From Actinomycetota bacterium (GTDB lineage: Bacteria > Actinomycetota > Actinomycetes > Actinomycetales > Microbacteriaceae), in contig RHAS01000055.1 in assembly GCA_010028615.1 (NCBI GenBank), positions 1 through 5,760 on the forward strand: a stretch of DNA of 5,760 nt. The letters are read 5' to 3'. Shown here one piece after another: positions 1 through 5,239 of this stretch. Position 1 is the first letter of the stretch. Each line of letters begins with the position of its first letter. Both the position numbers and the translations under genes were made by a program. The notes below the pieces were generated by a model. That model did not search any database. It saw nothing but the letters and a program-made list of their open reading frames with translations, and was not told the origin of the DNA.

Positions 1-284
1 ATTGCCATATGTCTTACGACAGCACCAGCAGAGTGAGCCTGACCTGATGAGCCATCGACACCACGTGTGATTGTTAAAGTATTTGTAGATACCGCCGTGA
101 CATCTACAATTTCTTCAAGCGCTGTATCTGGGTCAATGACAACTGTGAAGGTTTCGCCAGCAGAGATGGTAACACCACCAAGCAGGGCTGAACCTGATAC
201 GACAGTAGCAGAAGTACCAGAAGAGGATAGTGCTCCAGTCAGCGTTGTTTGCTGTGAGCGAGATGAATATTTTCTAGTTGTCAT
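1..284 (-). CDS. Probable tail/tail-fibre protein, N-terminal part (runs off the window)
   Basis: ATG at 284-282 follows a Shine-Dalgarno-like AAGGA about 7 bases upstream and lies 9 bases after the stop of the connector-like gene. The frame stays open to the window edge, giving the first 94 residues; the C-terminus is missing. The N-terminus is basic and Ser/Thr-rich (MTTRKYSSRSQQTTL), then comes a beta-rich stretch: LLGGVTISAGETFTVVIDPD near residues 34-53, an acidic LEEIVDV (56-62), and TRGVDGSSGQAHSAGA near 73-88. The pattern EEhhxV, short hairpin, RGxxGSxxxxHxxGAxV is one I associate with the N-termini of phage tail, fibre and baseplate proteins. Its place after the connector at the end of the structural block fits a tail role. 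Which tail part it is cannot be told from this fragment. Confidence 0.72.
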   Translation of the reverse strand, partial: MTTRKYSSRSQQTTLTGALSSSGTSATVVSGSALLGGVTISAGETFTVVIDPDTALEEIVDVTAVSTNTLTITRGVDGSSGQAHSAGAVVRHMA

Positions 285-293
285 TGCTGGTCC

Positions 294-1229
294 TTATCGG
301 CGGGAGTAGTGAACGCGAGGTGGATAGTTCTGTTGCTGTGCCTTAGTCTCTTCGTTAAGGCGTTGTGTGTAGAGAGCATAGAGTTGCTTAGTCGCACTCT
401 GTGATGCGCCATATGGGCGCTTAGCGTCAGTCTCATCCGCCTGTGGGCTGACCTGTGCTGCACGTGCTGGGTCTAGGAATGATAGCAAGCGATAGGCTGA
501 GCCTAGGATTACTACGTCTCTAGTTGATTCTGGCAAACCAGTTACTGTTGTGTAAACATCTGTGTTTGCTGTAAATGGACTTGGGTCAGTTGCATAGATA
601 ACCTTGACGGTACGACCAGAGATAGGAGCATCACCTAGTGTGATTGTCTGAACGGTATCTGTGCCTGATACATAGCCAAATGCTTCTGGGTTTGCCAGTG
701 CATCAAAATCCCAGCGACGAATTGGAACCCACTCTTTGGTAGGTCCAATGCTCTGCCACGAAACTGTCAAGATATTCTTGATGTTCAAGTTAGCAAATGC
801 ATAGGTTGATACTGCAGCATTAAAAGTAAATGTTGTTGACTTGACTGCAAAGATGCTTGCGCCAAGAGAACGAATAGTGTCATTGATTGCACGCTTGATT
901 GAGTAGCGTGGGAATGTTGGAGAGATGGTTACTTTTGCATCAGCAGCGTGTGTTGCTGGAGTTGTACCAAGGTAGCCACGTCCATATGGTGAGACGGTTG
1001 CAGTATTGGCAACGCGGTCAAATGAATCTACCCAGAGCAACTCTTCGTCAATCTCAAGGATTCCCTTACCTACTGAGTCAGTTGAGCCAAGGCTAAGGAC
1101 TAAAGGAGATGCGCTAGTAGAAGTTGTAGTTGTAACAGCAGATGTTAGATAGGTGCTTCTGTCTTGCTGGAATGTGTATCCTGCAAGATTGATAAGCACT
1201 TCATCAATCATATTGGCTAGTGTTGTCAT
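294..1229 (-). CDS. Putative head-tail connector / neck virion protein (311 aa)
   Basis: The protein has 311 residues and its ATG overlaps the preceding stop (TAATG), so translation is probably coupled. The N-terminus MTTLANMIDEVLINLAG is helical, followed by a Ser/Thr-rich beta region. Residues 57-67 (ILEIDEELLWV) and 83-100 (GRGYLGTTPATHAADAKV) form an acidic-hairpin-RGxxGTxxxxH pattern seen in phage neck and tail proteins. From about residue 105 (FPRYSIKRAINDTIRSL) a helix leads into a beta-rich middle with WVPIRRWDF near 167-175. The C-terminus is helical, basic and polar, with YALYTQRLNEE and a closing PPRVHYSRR. I read this as a virion protein that joins capsid and tail: it lies between the capsid module and a tail gene and has a typical size. 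That role rests on position and general look, not on a diagnostic motif; a tail tube or baseplate component remains possible. Confidence 0.6.
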   Translation of the reverse strand: MTTLANMIDEVLINLAGYTFQQDRSTYLTSAVTTTTSTSASPLVLSLGSTDSVGKGILEIDEELLWVDSFDRVANTATVSPYGRGYLGTTPATHAADAKVTISPTFPRYSIKRAINDTIRSLGASIFAVKSTTFTFNAAVSTYAFANLNIKNILTVSWQSIGPTKEWVPIRRWDFDALANPEAFGYVSGTDTVQTITLGDAPISGRTVKVIYATDPSPFTANTDVYTTVTGLPESTRDVVILGSAYRLLSFLDPARAAQVSPQADETDAKRPYGASQSATKQLYALYTQRLNEETKAQQQNYPPRVHYSRR

Positions 1230-1483
1230 TAGGCGTTGATGCTCCTTAACGCAGCAGGTGCTGCCAGTCCTGTGGTTCCAGCAAGTTCATTGCAGATGCC
1301 ATCAATGTCTTTGAACTTATCTCTAGTGCGTGCAGCCTGTGCCTTGATGTTAAGCGCACCTACTGTTGCAAGTCCAGTTGTTCCAGCCCAGGCATTAGCA
1401 GCGCCCTGTTCATCAAGTCCTGTCGTGCCAGCAAGCCTGTTAAGTTCTGCTGCAAGGCTGCTTCCTGCTTTGCCTAGTGCCAT
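1229..1483 (-). CDS. Small protein with three AGTTGL repeats (84 aa)
   Basis: ATG at 1483 lies 2 bases after the stop of the glycosyltransferase-like gene, and the purine run AAGAAGGG inside that gene's last codons serves as ribosome binding site. The 84-residue product is built on three copies of [L/W]-A-G-T-T-G-L followed by a small-residue segment ending in AAN, ALN or ALR: residues 17-23, 32-38 and 67-73. Copies one and two are 15 residues apart. Between copies two and three sits a charged linker with ARTRDKFKDIDG. There is no signal peptide or membrane segment. Similar repeats occur in other actinophage structural regions as far as I recall, but I know of no assigned function. Because it overlaps the connector-like gene by one base, a role in virion assembly is a reasonable guess, no more. 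Confidence 0.75.
   Translation of the reverse strand: MALGKAGSSLAAELNRLAGTTGLDEQGAANAWAGTTGLATVGALNIKAQAARTRDKFKDIDGICNELAGTTGLAAPAALRSINA
1265..1435 (-). repeat. Three coding repeats for LAGTTGL
   Basis: Three 21-base units (1265-1285, 1370-1390, 1415-1435) each encode [L/W]AGTTGL in the same frame. They differ at the nucleotide level mainly at third codon positions (for example ACC ACA versus ACA ACT for the two threonines), so selection appears to act on the peptide and the units are not a recent DNA duplication. Offsets are 105 and 45 bases, both whole multiples of 15 residues minus or plus a linker. This is a protein repeat, not a mobile or regulatory DNA repeat. Confidence 0.8.
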
Positions 1484-1485
1484 TG

Positions 1486-2205
1486 TTAGCCCTTCTTGTA
1501 ACGCTTTGGTAATACCAAGTTAGATTGTTTTTCTACTCCACCAAAGAAGGCTTTGTAGTAATGCTCATCAAAAGAGAAACGCTTCATATGCGGAACAACT
1601 GCACCTGTGTGGCAGTAGACTGGAACTTCAGCCTTATCGCATACTGCGTAGAAGTAGATGTCCTCACCCATAAATGTATTACCAACCCCAACCTCAGTAA
1701 AGAATGGAGCATCTGGTAGCACCTCACGAATGCGGTCTACGATACTGCGGTGCATTAGGACAAATCCCATTCCTGCTGCACCAATCTTAATTAATTTATT
1801 TTCAGGCATCGGATGAATTCTTTTAATGCCAACTACTCCATCGGCTTCACCGAACTCGTAGATTGTAGGCATTGGAATCATCAATGGTTCTTCAGGTGTA
1901 TCTGTTGTGAAGTAAACACCTGTCATAATCGGACGCTCTTTTGCGTCCTTGTTATCCCACAGTAACTTGAACTTATCAACACTGATAACTACATCTGAGT
2001 CAACCCATAGTAGCCAATCTGTTTTCTTTTGCTCGTACCAGTAGTTGATTACCTTCTCACGCTGGCGGGCAATCTGGTTGCCCTGGCTACGCAGTGATGT
2101 ATCAAATGTAATTCCTGACTTAAGAAGTACATCGACAACACCTTGCATAAATTTGCCATCTACATTGCCATTATCGCACCAAGCGATTGATACTGTCTCT
2201 TGCAT
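1486..2205 (-). CDS. GT-A-type glycosyltransferase-like protein (239 aa)
   Basis: I chose ATG at 2205: AAAGGTGG sits about 8 bases upstream, whereas an in-frame GTG at 2214 would lie inside that ribosome binding site. The protein begins with a beta strand (MQETVSIAWCDNG). QGNQIARQRE (41-50) is followed by KTDWLLWVDSDVVIS (61-75), whose D69-S-D71 is the DxD signature that binds the metal and nucleotide-sugar phosphates in GT-A glycosyltransferases. Later come GAAGMGFVLMHRSI (143-156) and GEDIYFYAVCDKAEVPVYCHTG (split around 180-201), the usual acceptor-side segment with a G-E-D followed by a His. Donor and acceptor are unknown. Phage enzymes of this sort may glycosylate virion proteins or host surface polymers; its place inside the virion operon favours the first. 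No membrane segment is visible, so it is probably cytoplasmic. Confidence 0.8.
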   Translation of the reverse strand: MQETVSIAWCDNGNVDGKFMQGVVDVLLKSGITFDTSLRSQGNQIARQREKVINYWYEQKKTDWLLWVDSDVVISVDKFKLLWDNKDAKERPIMTGVYFTTDTPEEPLMIPMPTIYEFGEADGVVGIKRIHPMPENKLIKIGAAGMGFVLMHRSIVDRIREVLPDAPFFTEVGVGNTFMGEDIYFYAVCDKAEVPVYCHTGAVVPHMKRFSFDEHYYKAFFGGVEKQSNLVLPKRYKKG

Positions 2206-2220
2206 TGTCCCCACCTTTAT

Positions 2221-2379
2221 TTATTTCTTCTTCTTTGCTACCGCTGCATTGTCAACTAGATTTGGATAAGGTCGTCCTGCTGCCTTGGCACGAGCCTTGG
2301 CTGCAGACTTCTGTGCAGGGGTAAGTTTGGTTGACTTTTTCTTTGGGTTCTTTGTATCCCAGAATGTTTTCTTCTTCAC
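2221..2379 (-). CDS. Lysine-rich small protein (52 aa), GTG start
   Basis: This short gene starts with GTG at 2379-2377, overlapping the stop of the DUF6321-like gene as GTGA; AAGGTG lies about 7 bases upstream and sets the start. The product is 52 residues: MKKKTFWDTKNPKKKSTKLT, then PAQKSAAKARAKAAG (21-35), then RPYPNLVDNAAVAKKKK (36-52). It is strongly basic with a helical Ala/Lys middle and a lysine tail. It resembles small hypothetical proteins of actinophage structural regions ending in a GRPYPNLVDN motif, which I recall as conserved; no function is known to me. It closes the chain of five overlapping mini-genes. A nucleic-acid-binding or virion-packaged basic protein is possible but is inference from charge alone. 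Confidence 0.72.
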   Translation of the reverse strand: MKKKTFWDTKNPKKKSTKLTPAQKSAAKARAKAAGRPYPNLVDNAAVAKKKK

Positions 2380-2633
2380 CACTTCACCTTATCTGCCCAG
2401 TACGCAGCAGACATCTTGCCCTTGGCAATATTCTTTGCGTGACGTGCTTTGAATGACTTCTGACGGGCTGTTGGCTTCTTGTCGCCAGTCACACCCTGTT
2501 GACCAAAGCGAATAGTCTTAACCTTATCTCCCTCTTTAGCCACGACAACGTGTGACTTAGTTGGATGACTTGGCGTACGCTTTGGCTTGTTAAAGCCTGA
2601 TACTCCTGCTCGCTTTAGTCTTGGGTCCATCAT
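2376..2633 (-). CDS. DUF6321-like small basic protein (85 aa)
   Basis: ATG at 2633 overlaps the previous stop as TAATG; a second ATG follows at once (MMDP). The AAG-rich lysine codons ending the upstream gene supply a purine-rich ribosome binding stretch. Visible blocks are GVSGFNKPKRTPSHPTKSHV (10-29), VVAKEGDKVKTIRFGQQGV (30-48), and a basic C-terminus FKARHAKNIAKGKMSAAYWA followed by DKVKW (61-85). This order of a PKRTPxHPxKSH block, an IRFGQQG block and a KARHxKNIxKGKMSxAYWADKVKW end matches my memory of the DUF6321 family found in phages and some bacteria. The family has no established function. Charge and small size fit nucleic acid or capsid interaction. It is the largest member of the overlapping five-gene chain. 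Confidence 0.82.
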   Translation of the reverse strand: MMDPRLKRAGVSGFNKPKRTPSHPTKSHVVVAKEGDKVKTIRFGQQGVTGDKKPTARQKSFKARHAKNIAKGKMSAAYWADKVKW

Positions 2634-2791
2634 TACTTCTTCTTCTTTGCCATCTTTGCTTCGCTAAGAGCGATAGCAATTGCCTGCTTCTTTGACTTTA
2701 CGACTGGTCCCTTTTTGCCAGAGTGCAGAGTTCCTGATTTGAACTCCTTCATTACTTTGGCAACCTTCTTGACCTTTGCTGCTTTCTTCAT
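2633..2791 (-). CDS. DUF6496-like small basic protein (52 aa)
   Basis: ATG at 2791 overlaps the previous stop as ATGA; TTTAGGA lies about 8 bases upstream. The 52 residues are MKKAAKVKKVAKVMKEFKSG, then TLHSGKKGPVVKSKKQAIAI (21-40), then ALSEAKMAKKKK (41-52). The core KVMKEFKxGxLHSGxKxGPVVKxxKQAIAIALSEA matches what I know as the DUF6496 family, a short module common in phages and environmental bacteria with no assigned function. The rest of the protein is two lysine-rich flanks. The gene is missed by callers with a length cut-off, but the family match, good start context and tight coupling on both sides make it real. The AAG codons of the lysine tail run straight into the TAATG junction with the next gene. 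Confidence 0.85.
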   Translation of the reverse strand: MKKAAKVKKVAKVMKEFKSGTLHSGKKGPVVKSKKQAIAIALSEAKMAKKKK

Positions 2792-2961
2792 CCTGTTGTC
2801 CTAAACTTTATTAGTTCCTGGTCTGATGGATAGTGTCCGTATTTCTTCTCAAACACTTTGCGTTCGGCTTCAAGACGGCGCATTGCCATATCCATTGCCT
2901 TTGCCTGTGAGTCACGGGCTTGTGTTCTCATAGGAGACACTCTTGATTTTGGATTTGGCAT
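2788..2961 (-). CDS. Small hypothetical phage protein (57 aa)
   Basis: ATG at 2961 overlaps the preceding TAA (TAATG) and the gene ends in ATGA overlap with the DUF6496-like gene. The product is 57 residues: MPNPKSRVSPMRTQARDSQA, a helical middle KAMDMAMRRLEAERKVFEKK (21-40), and YGHYPSDQELIKFRTTG (41-57). The middle looks amphipathic and could form a short coiled coil. Unlike its neighbours it is only mildly basic and lacks a lysine tail. I do not recognise a family. Support for a real gene comes from unbroken coupling at both ends, the purine-rich GGCAAGAAGAAG ribosome binding stretch upstream, and codon use like the flanking genes. Confidence 0.68.
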   Translation of the reverse strand: MPNPKSRVSPMRTQARDSQAKAMDMAMRRLEAERKVFEKKYGHYPSDQELIKFRTTG

Positions 2962-3110
2962 TACTTCTTCTTGCCCATCTTCTTCATAGCAGCCTTCTTA
3001 GCAGAAGCCTTCTTAGGACCATATTCCATCATACGTTCCTTCTTGCTTTCGCCCTTTTCGTGCTTCATCATAGACTTCTTGGACTTGTACTTTTCACCTT
3101 TAACTGACAT
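2961..3110 (-). CDS. Extremely lysine-rich mini-protein (49 aa)
   Basis: ATG at 3110 shares its A with the preceding TAA (TAATG). The product is 49 residues, MSVKGEKYKSKKSMMKHEKG, ESKKERMMEYGPKKASAKKA (21-40), AMKKMGKKK (41-49). By count 18 residues are lysine, 7 methionine and 5 glutamate, with no cysteine, tryptophan or phenylalanine. The C-terminal half repeats K-K-A/M units reminiscent of histone H1-like tails, which bind nucleic acid through charge. I do not assign a family. It is the first of the five chained mini-genes, and its lysine codons (mostly AAG) form a GAAGAAG run just before the next start. Possible roles are DNA condensation in the head or RNA binding; neither is shown by the sequence. 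Confidence 0.68.
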   Translation of the reverse strand: MSVKGEKYKSKKSMMKHEKGESKKERMMEYGPKKASAKKAAMKKMGKKK

Positions 3111-3424
3111 TAGATTGCTCCTATTTCCTTGAGTACTTCGGCTGTGTTTTTATTTATATCTTTTGTCTTTGGCATTGTATCTGCATCGTATGCTTTACCT
3201 AATGTCGCTGACGCTTCATATGCTGCTTCAACTTGGTCACGAGTGGTACCCGCTGGTTGAATTCCTTGTGCTCTTGCATCTCGATAAGCCTGTAACTCAG
3301 ATGTCCATTTCTTATCAGAAACATCTCTTGCTGCATCACCCACACCTAATTGAAGGGTTGCTATCTTGCAACCAAAACAACCTTCGACATATTCAGGATG
3401 CTTTTGTATCTGATGTAGATTCAT
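3110..3424 (-). CDS. Conserved small phage protein with HPExVEGCFGCK motif (104 aa)
   Basis: ATG at 3424 lies 8 bases after the previous stop, with AGGGGA 5 bases upstream. The N-terminus carries QKHPEYVEGCFGCKIATLQL (7-26), with His9, Cys16 and Cys19 spaced as H-x6-C-x2-C, which could form part of a metal site. Next come DKKWTSELQAYRDARAQGIQ (37-56), PAGTTRDQVEAAYEASATLG (57-76) and KAYDADTMP (77-85), then a lysine/asparagine-rich helical tail to residue 104. I recall this HPExVEGCFGCK, KKWxxELxxYxxARxxGIQPAGT arrangement as a widespread small protein of actinophage structural operons, located after the capsid gene. Its function is not known to me. A one-base overlap couples it to the lysine-rich mini-gene downstream. 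Confidence 0.82.
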   Translation of the reverse strand: MNLHQIQKHPEYVEGCFGCKIATLQLGVGDAARDVSDKKWTSELQAYRDARAQGIQPAGTTRDQVEAAYEASATLGKAYDADTMPKTKDINKNTAEVLKEIGAI

Positions 3425-3432
3425 ACTGTCCC

Positions 3433-3702
3433 CTAGATTGCTGTAAAGTTTGCCTCTGTAACTCCGATACCACCAGCAATTAATGCAGCCTTGGTAGCAT
3501 CATTAACAATGTTCTTTGTTCCGCCCATATATACTTCGCTATATGTACGTAGGTCATCTTCTGCTGGGTATCGTACTCGCTGGTAAGTTCCACCATTTTT
3601 AATGATTGTTACACCTTTGCGAAGTGTGGCAAAGTAAAACAAACGATGTCCACCAGATGGACCTTCGTTCACATATGGTGTGCTAAATATATAATTTGGC
3701 AT
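3433..3702 (-). CDS. Conserved small phage protein following the capsid gene (89 aa)
   Basis: ATG at 3702 has the best ribosome binding site in the window, AAGGAG with 5-base spacing, located directly after the GAAA-loop hairpin. The 89 residues contain MPNYIFSTPYVNEGPSGGHR (1-20), LFYFATLRKGVTIIKNGGTY (21-40), QRVRYPAEDDLRTYSEVYMG (41-60) and a helical, hydrophobic end TKAALIAGGIGVTEANFTAI (70-89). It looks like a compact beta-rich protein. Similar proteins occur near the capsid gene in related phages as I recall, but without an assigned role. Being the first gene after the capsid gene, with a strong start, it may be made in large amounts; a head-associated or decoration protein is a guess from position only. 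Confidence 0.8.
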   Translation of the reverse strand: MPNYIFSTPYVNEGPSGGHRLFYFATLRKGVTIIKNGGTYQRVRYPAEDDLRTYSEVYMGGTKNIVNDATKAALIAGGIGVTEANFTAI

Positions 3703-3728
3703 TAGTTCTCCTTAGTGAACTTACTGAT

Positions 3729-3750
3729 GAGGCTAGGTTTCCCTAGCCCC
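3729..3750 (-). terminator. GAAA-tetraloop hairpin after the capsid gene (terminator- or stabiliser-like)
   Basis: On the minus strand the arms at 3750-3742 and 3737-3729 pair over 9 base pairs (one G-U) around a GAAA loop, giving GGGGCTAGG-GAAA-CCTAGCCTC. Stem strength and the GNRA loop suggest a real RNA structure. No U-run follows, so full intrinsic termination is unlikely; partial termination, RNA processing or protection of the capsid message from 3' decay fit better. Confidence 0.65.
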
Positions 3751-3763
3751 ACCCGTCAATCAA

Positions 3764-4717
3764 CTAAGCGATTGATGAACCTGATTCGATTCGGTATAGT
3801 GCTTCTTCGCGGTAGCGAGCAAAGCCGAGTACGCCGTACCAACCCATTGGGCGGTGACGCATCAACTTGTCAACTACTGGTCCGATGACTACGTGTGGCT
3901 CTTCTGCCACTGCTTCTGCAAGTGCTTGCTGTCCTGCAAGGATTGTGCGGTAGACGCGTGCAGATGATGCACCGTCTGTAGCATTGTAGAGGCGTGGAGA
4001 TTCTACGAAGTATGCACCTTCGTAGGTTCCGATTTCACCAGCCCAGATGCGGTCTTGTGATGAACCGTACTGGTTTGGAAGTAGCCATCCTGCTGAACCT
4101 GTTTCAGCGCGAAGGTCGTGTGAAACTTCTGGGTGGATACCAGCCCAGTAGAGTGAACCCTTGCGTCCTGTGGTCTTGTTAGCACGCAACTTAGCAACAG
4201 CCTTGCGGATGTTTGCTGAAGAAAGTGTTGCTGCTGCAGTGATTGTTGCTGTTGAGGTTGCTGTTGAACCTGAGTAGATTACGTTTGAACCTCCACGAAG
4301 TGTGGTCATTGCAACCTGGTCAATAGAATCTGCTAGGTTGAATGCAATGATGTTAGCAATTGCTGGGTCAACATCTGCAAGTGAGAACAATTCAAGTGCA
4401 CGAGTTACGAGAACTGAGTTACCGTACTCTGCAAGTGTGATTGTTACAGATGTTGGTGTTGACAATGCAACTGCATCGCGGTCTGCATCTTCTGTAAGTG
4501 CTGTTGTTTGTGCATCGAGGTCAACGTAGCGCTGTAGAACTACTGTTGAGCCTGGGATTGCTTGACGTGCTGGACGCTTATCTGCTACTGAGCGAATGAG
4601 TGGCTCTGAACGGAGTGCGAACTCCAAGAGACGGTCATAAGCCTTTTGGACAAGTCCTGCACCGCCAGCGGTACCTCCGAGTGAGGAGGAACCTGTGGTT
4701 GTATATGCATTTGCCAT
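3764..4717 (-). CDS. Major capsid protein, N4-gp56-like (317 aa)
   Basis: This is the shell-forming protein of the head. ATG at 4717 follows AAAGGA with about 11 bases of spacing. Length (317 aa) suits the family. The N-terminus MANAYTTTGSSSLGG is small-residue-rich and may be flexible. Blocks typical of N4-gp56-like HK97-fold coats are visible: AYDRLLEFALRSEPLIRSVA (26-45), PGSTVVLQRYVDL (55-67), TALTEDAD (72-79), VTITLAEYGNSVLVTRALEL (91-110), LADSIDQVAMTTLRGG (128-143), IHPEVSHDLRAE (194-205), GEIGTYEGAYFVESPRLY (227-244) and MGWYGVLGFARYREEALYRI (291-310), ending IESGSSIA. It lies directly after the scaffold-like gene, the usual order. No delta domain or N-terminal prohead-protease segment is evident. 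Assignment is by recognised motifs, not a search. Confidence 0.9.
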   Translation of the reverse strand: MANAYTTTGSSSLGGTAGGAGLVQKAYDRLLEFALRSEPLIRSVADKRPARQAIPGSTVVLQRYVDLDAQTTALTEDADRDAVALSTPTSVTITLAEYGNSVLVTRALELFSLADVDPAIANIIAFNLADSIDQVAMTTLRGGSNVIYSGSTATSTATITAAATLSSANIRKAVAKLRANKTTGRKGSLYWAGIHPEVSHDLRAETGSAGWLLPNQYGSSQDRIWAGEIGTYEGAYFVESPRLYNATDGASSARVYRTILAGQQALAEAVAEEPHVVIGPVVDKLMRHRPMGWYGVLGFARYREEALYRIESGSSIA

Positions 4718-4756
4718 CTAGGTTAATTTCCTTTAAGTGTTAGAAACTATGATTAG

Positions 4757-5239
4757 TTATTCTTGCGAGCGGAGGATGCTCAAGAAATCTTCCAAGTTAT
4801 CTGCTTGGTCCATTCTTAAGTTAAGGTCTTCTGCTCTGTCGGGTGTTATTGCACCCTGAGTGATAACGTCCTGCTGTCTTAATGCAGCACGGTCCATCTC
4901 ACTTGCTTGCGGTGCATCCTTAGTTTGAGTAAGCCCGAACAAATCTCCGTTATCTTCTAGCCAGTTATTCACTGACTCTTCAGATACATCGTCGATGTCC
5001 TTGAGGATTAGTCGTACTGCTTTAGGATTCACACCCTTCTTTTCTAGAACTTCTTTGACGGTTCGCTCACGCTGCGCCTTGGATAGTGTCTCAAGTTGCT
5101 CAGTAAGTTCCTTGATACGCTTTTCATCATTACGCTTGGCTTTCCGCAACTTCTTTAAGAGGTCACTTCCATCCATTTGTGAATCAGATACTTCGGTATC
5201 TAGGTCGTCGTCTTCGTCATCCCAGTAGTTGTTGCTCAT
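4757..5239 (-). CDS. Probable capsid scaffolding protein (160 aa)
   Basis: The better start is ATG at 5239 (MSNNYWDDEDDD): the ribosome binding site GAAGGG lies about 11 bases upstream, whereas an in-frame GTG at 5251 would touch it. The 160-residue protein is acidic at its N-terminus (7-24), then has a long charged helix, SDLLKKLRKAKRNDEKRIKE (25-44) and LTEQLETLSKAQRERTVKEV (45-64), likely a coiled coil. A helical middle follows (KAVRLILKDIDDVSEESVNN, 73-92), then a Gln-rich linker and an acidic amphipathic end NLEDFLSILRSQE (148-160). Small size, coiled coil, high charge, lack of cysteine and a place immediately before the capsid gene are the marks of phage scaffolds, which direct shell assembly and then leave. 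The family was not recognised by sequence, so the call rests on these features. Confidence 0.75.
   Translation of the reverse strand: MSNNYWDDEDDDLDTEVSDSQMDGSDLLKKLRKAKRNDEKRIKELTEQLETLSKAQRERTVKEVLEKKGVNPKAVRLILKDIDDVSEESVNNWLEDNGDLFGLTQTKDAPQASEMDRAALRQQDVITQGAITPDRAEDLNLRMDQADNLEDFLSILRSQE

Noticed and set aside
67..309. Plus-strand ORF of 80 codons
   Set aside because: It is the antisense of the tail-like gene, whose minus-strand frame has recognisable phage motifs and a ribosome binding site; the plus frame is low-complexity with no start context.
281..463. Minus-strand ORF of 60 codons overlapping the connector gene end
   Set aside because: It is out of frame with the connector gene, His/Arg-rich and without a start context; the connector C-terminus explains the region.
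1236..1523. Plus-strand ORF of 95 codons with Ala/Val/Pro repeats
   Set aside because: The repeats mirror the AGTTGL coding repeats on the minus strand, and no ribosome binding site precedes it.
2221..3120. Repeated TTCTTCTT tracts as a DNA repeat or regulatory array
   Set aside because: They are the complement of lysine AAG codons at gene ends and are explained by coding content; spacing is irregular.
3163..3483. Plus-strand ORF of 106 codons
   Set aside because: It lies opposite two conserved minus-strand genes, its sequence is His/Leu/Cys-rich as expected of an antisense frame, and it matches nothing familiar.
4003..4197. Minus-strand ORF of 64 codons inside the capsid gene
   Set aside because: It is an alternate frame of the capsid coding sequence, with no ribosome binding site and an unlikely composition.
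4718..4756. A promoter just before the capsid gene
   Set aside because: The gap is A/T-rich (TAATCATAG) but no paired -35 element at the right distance is visible; the stretch holds only the ribosome binding site.
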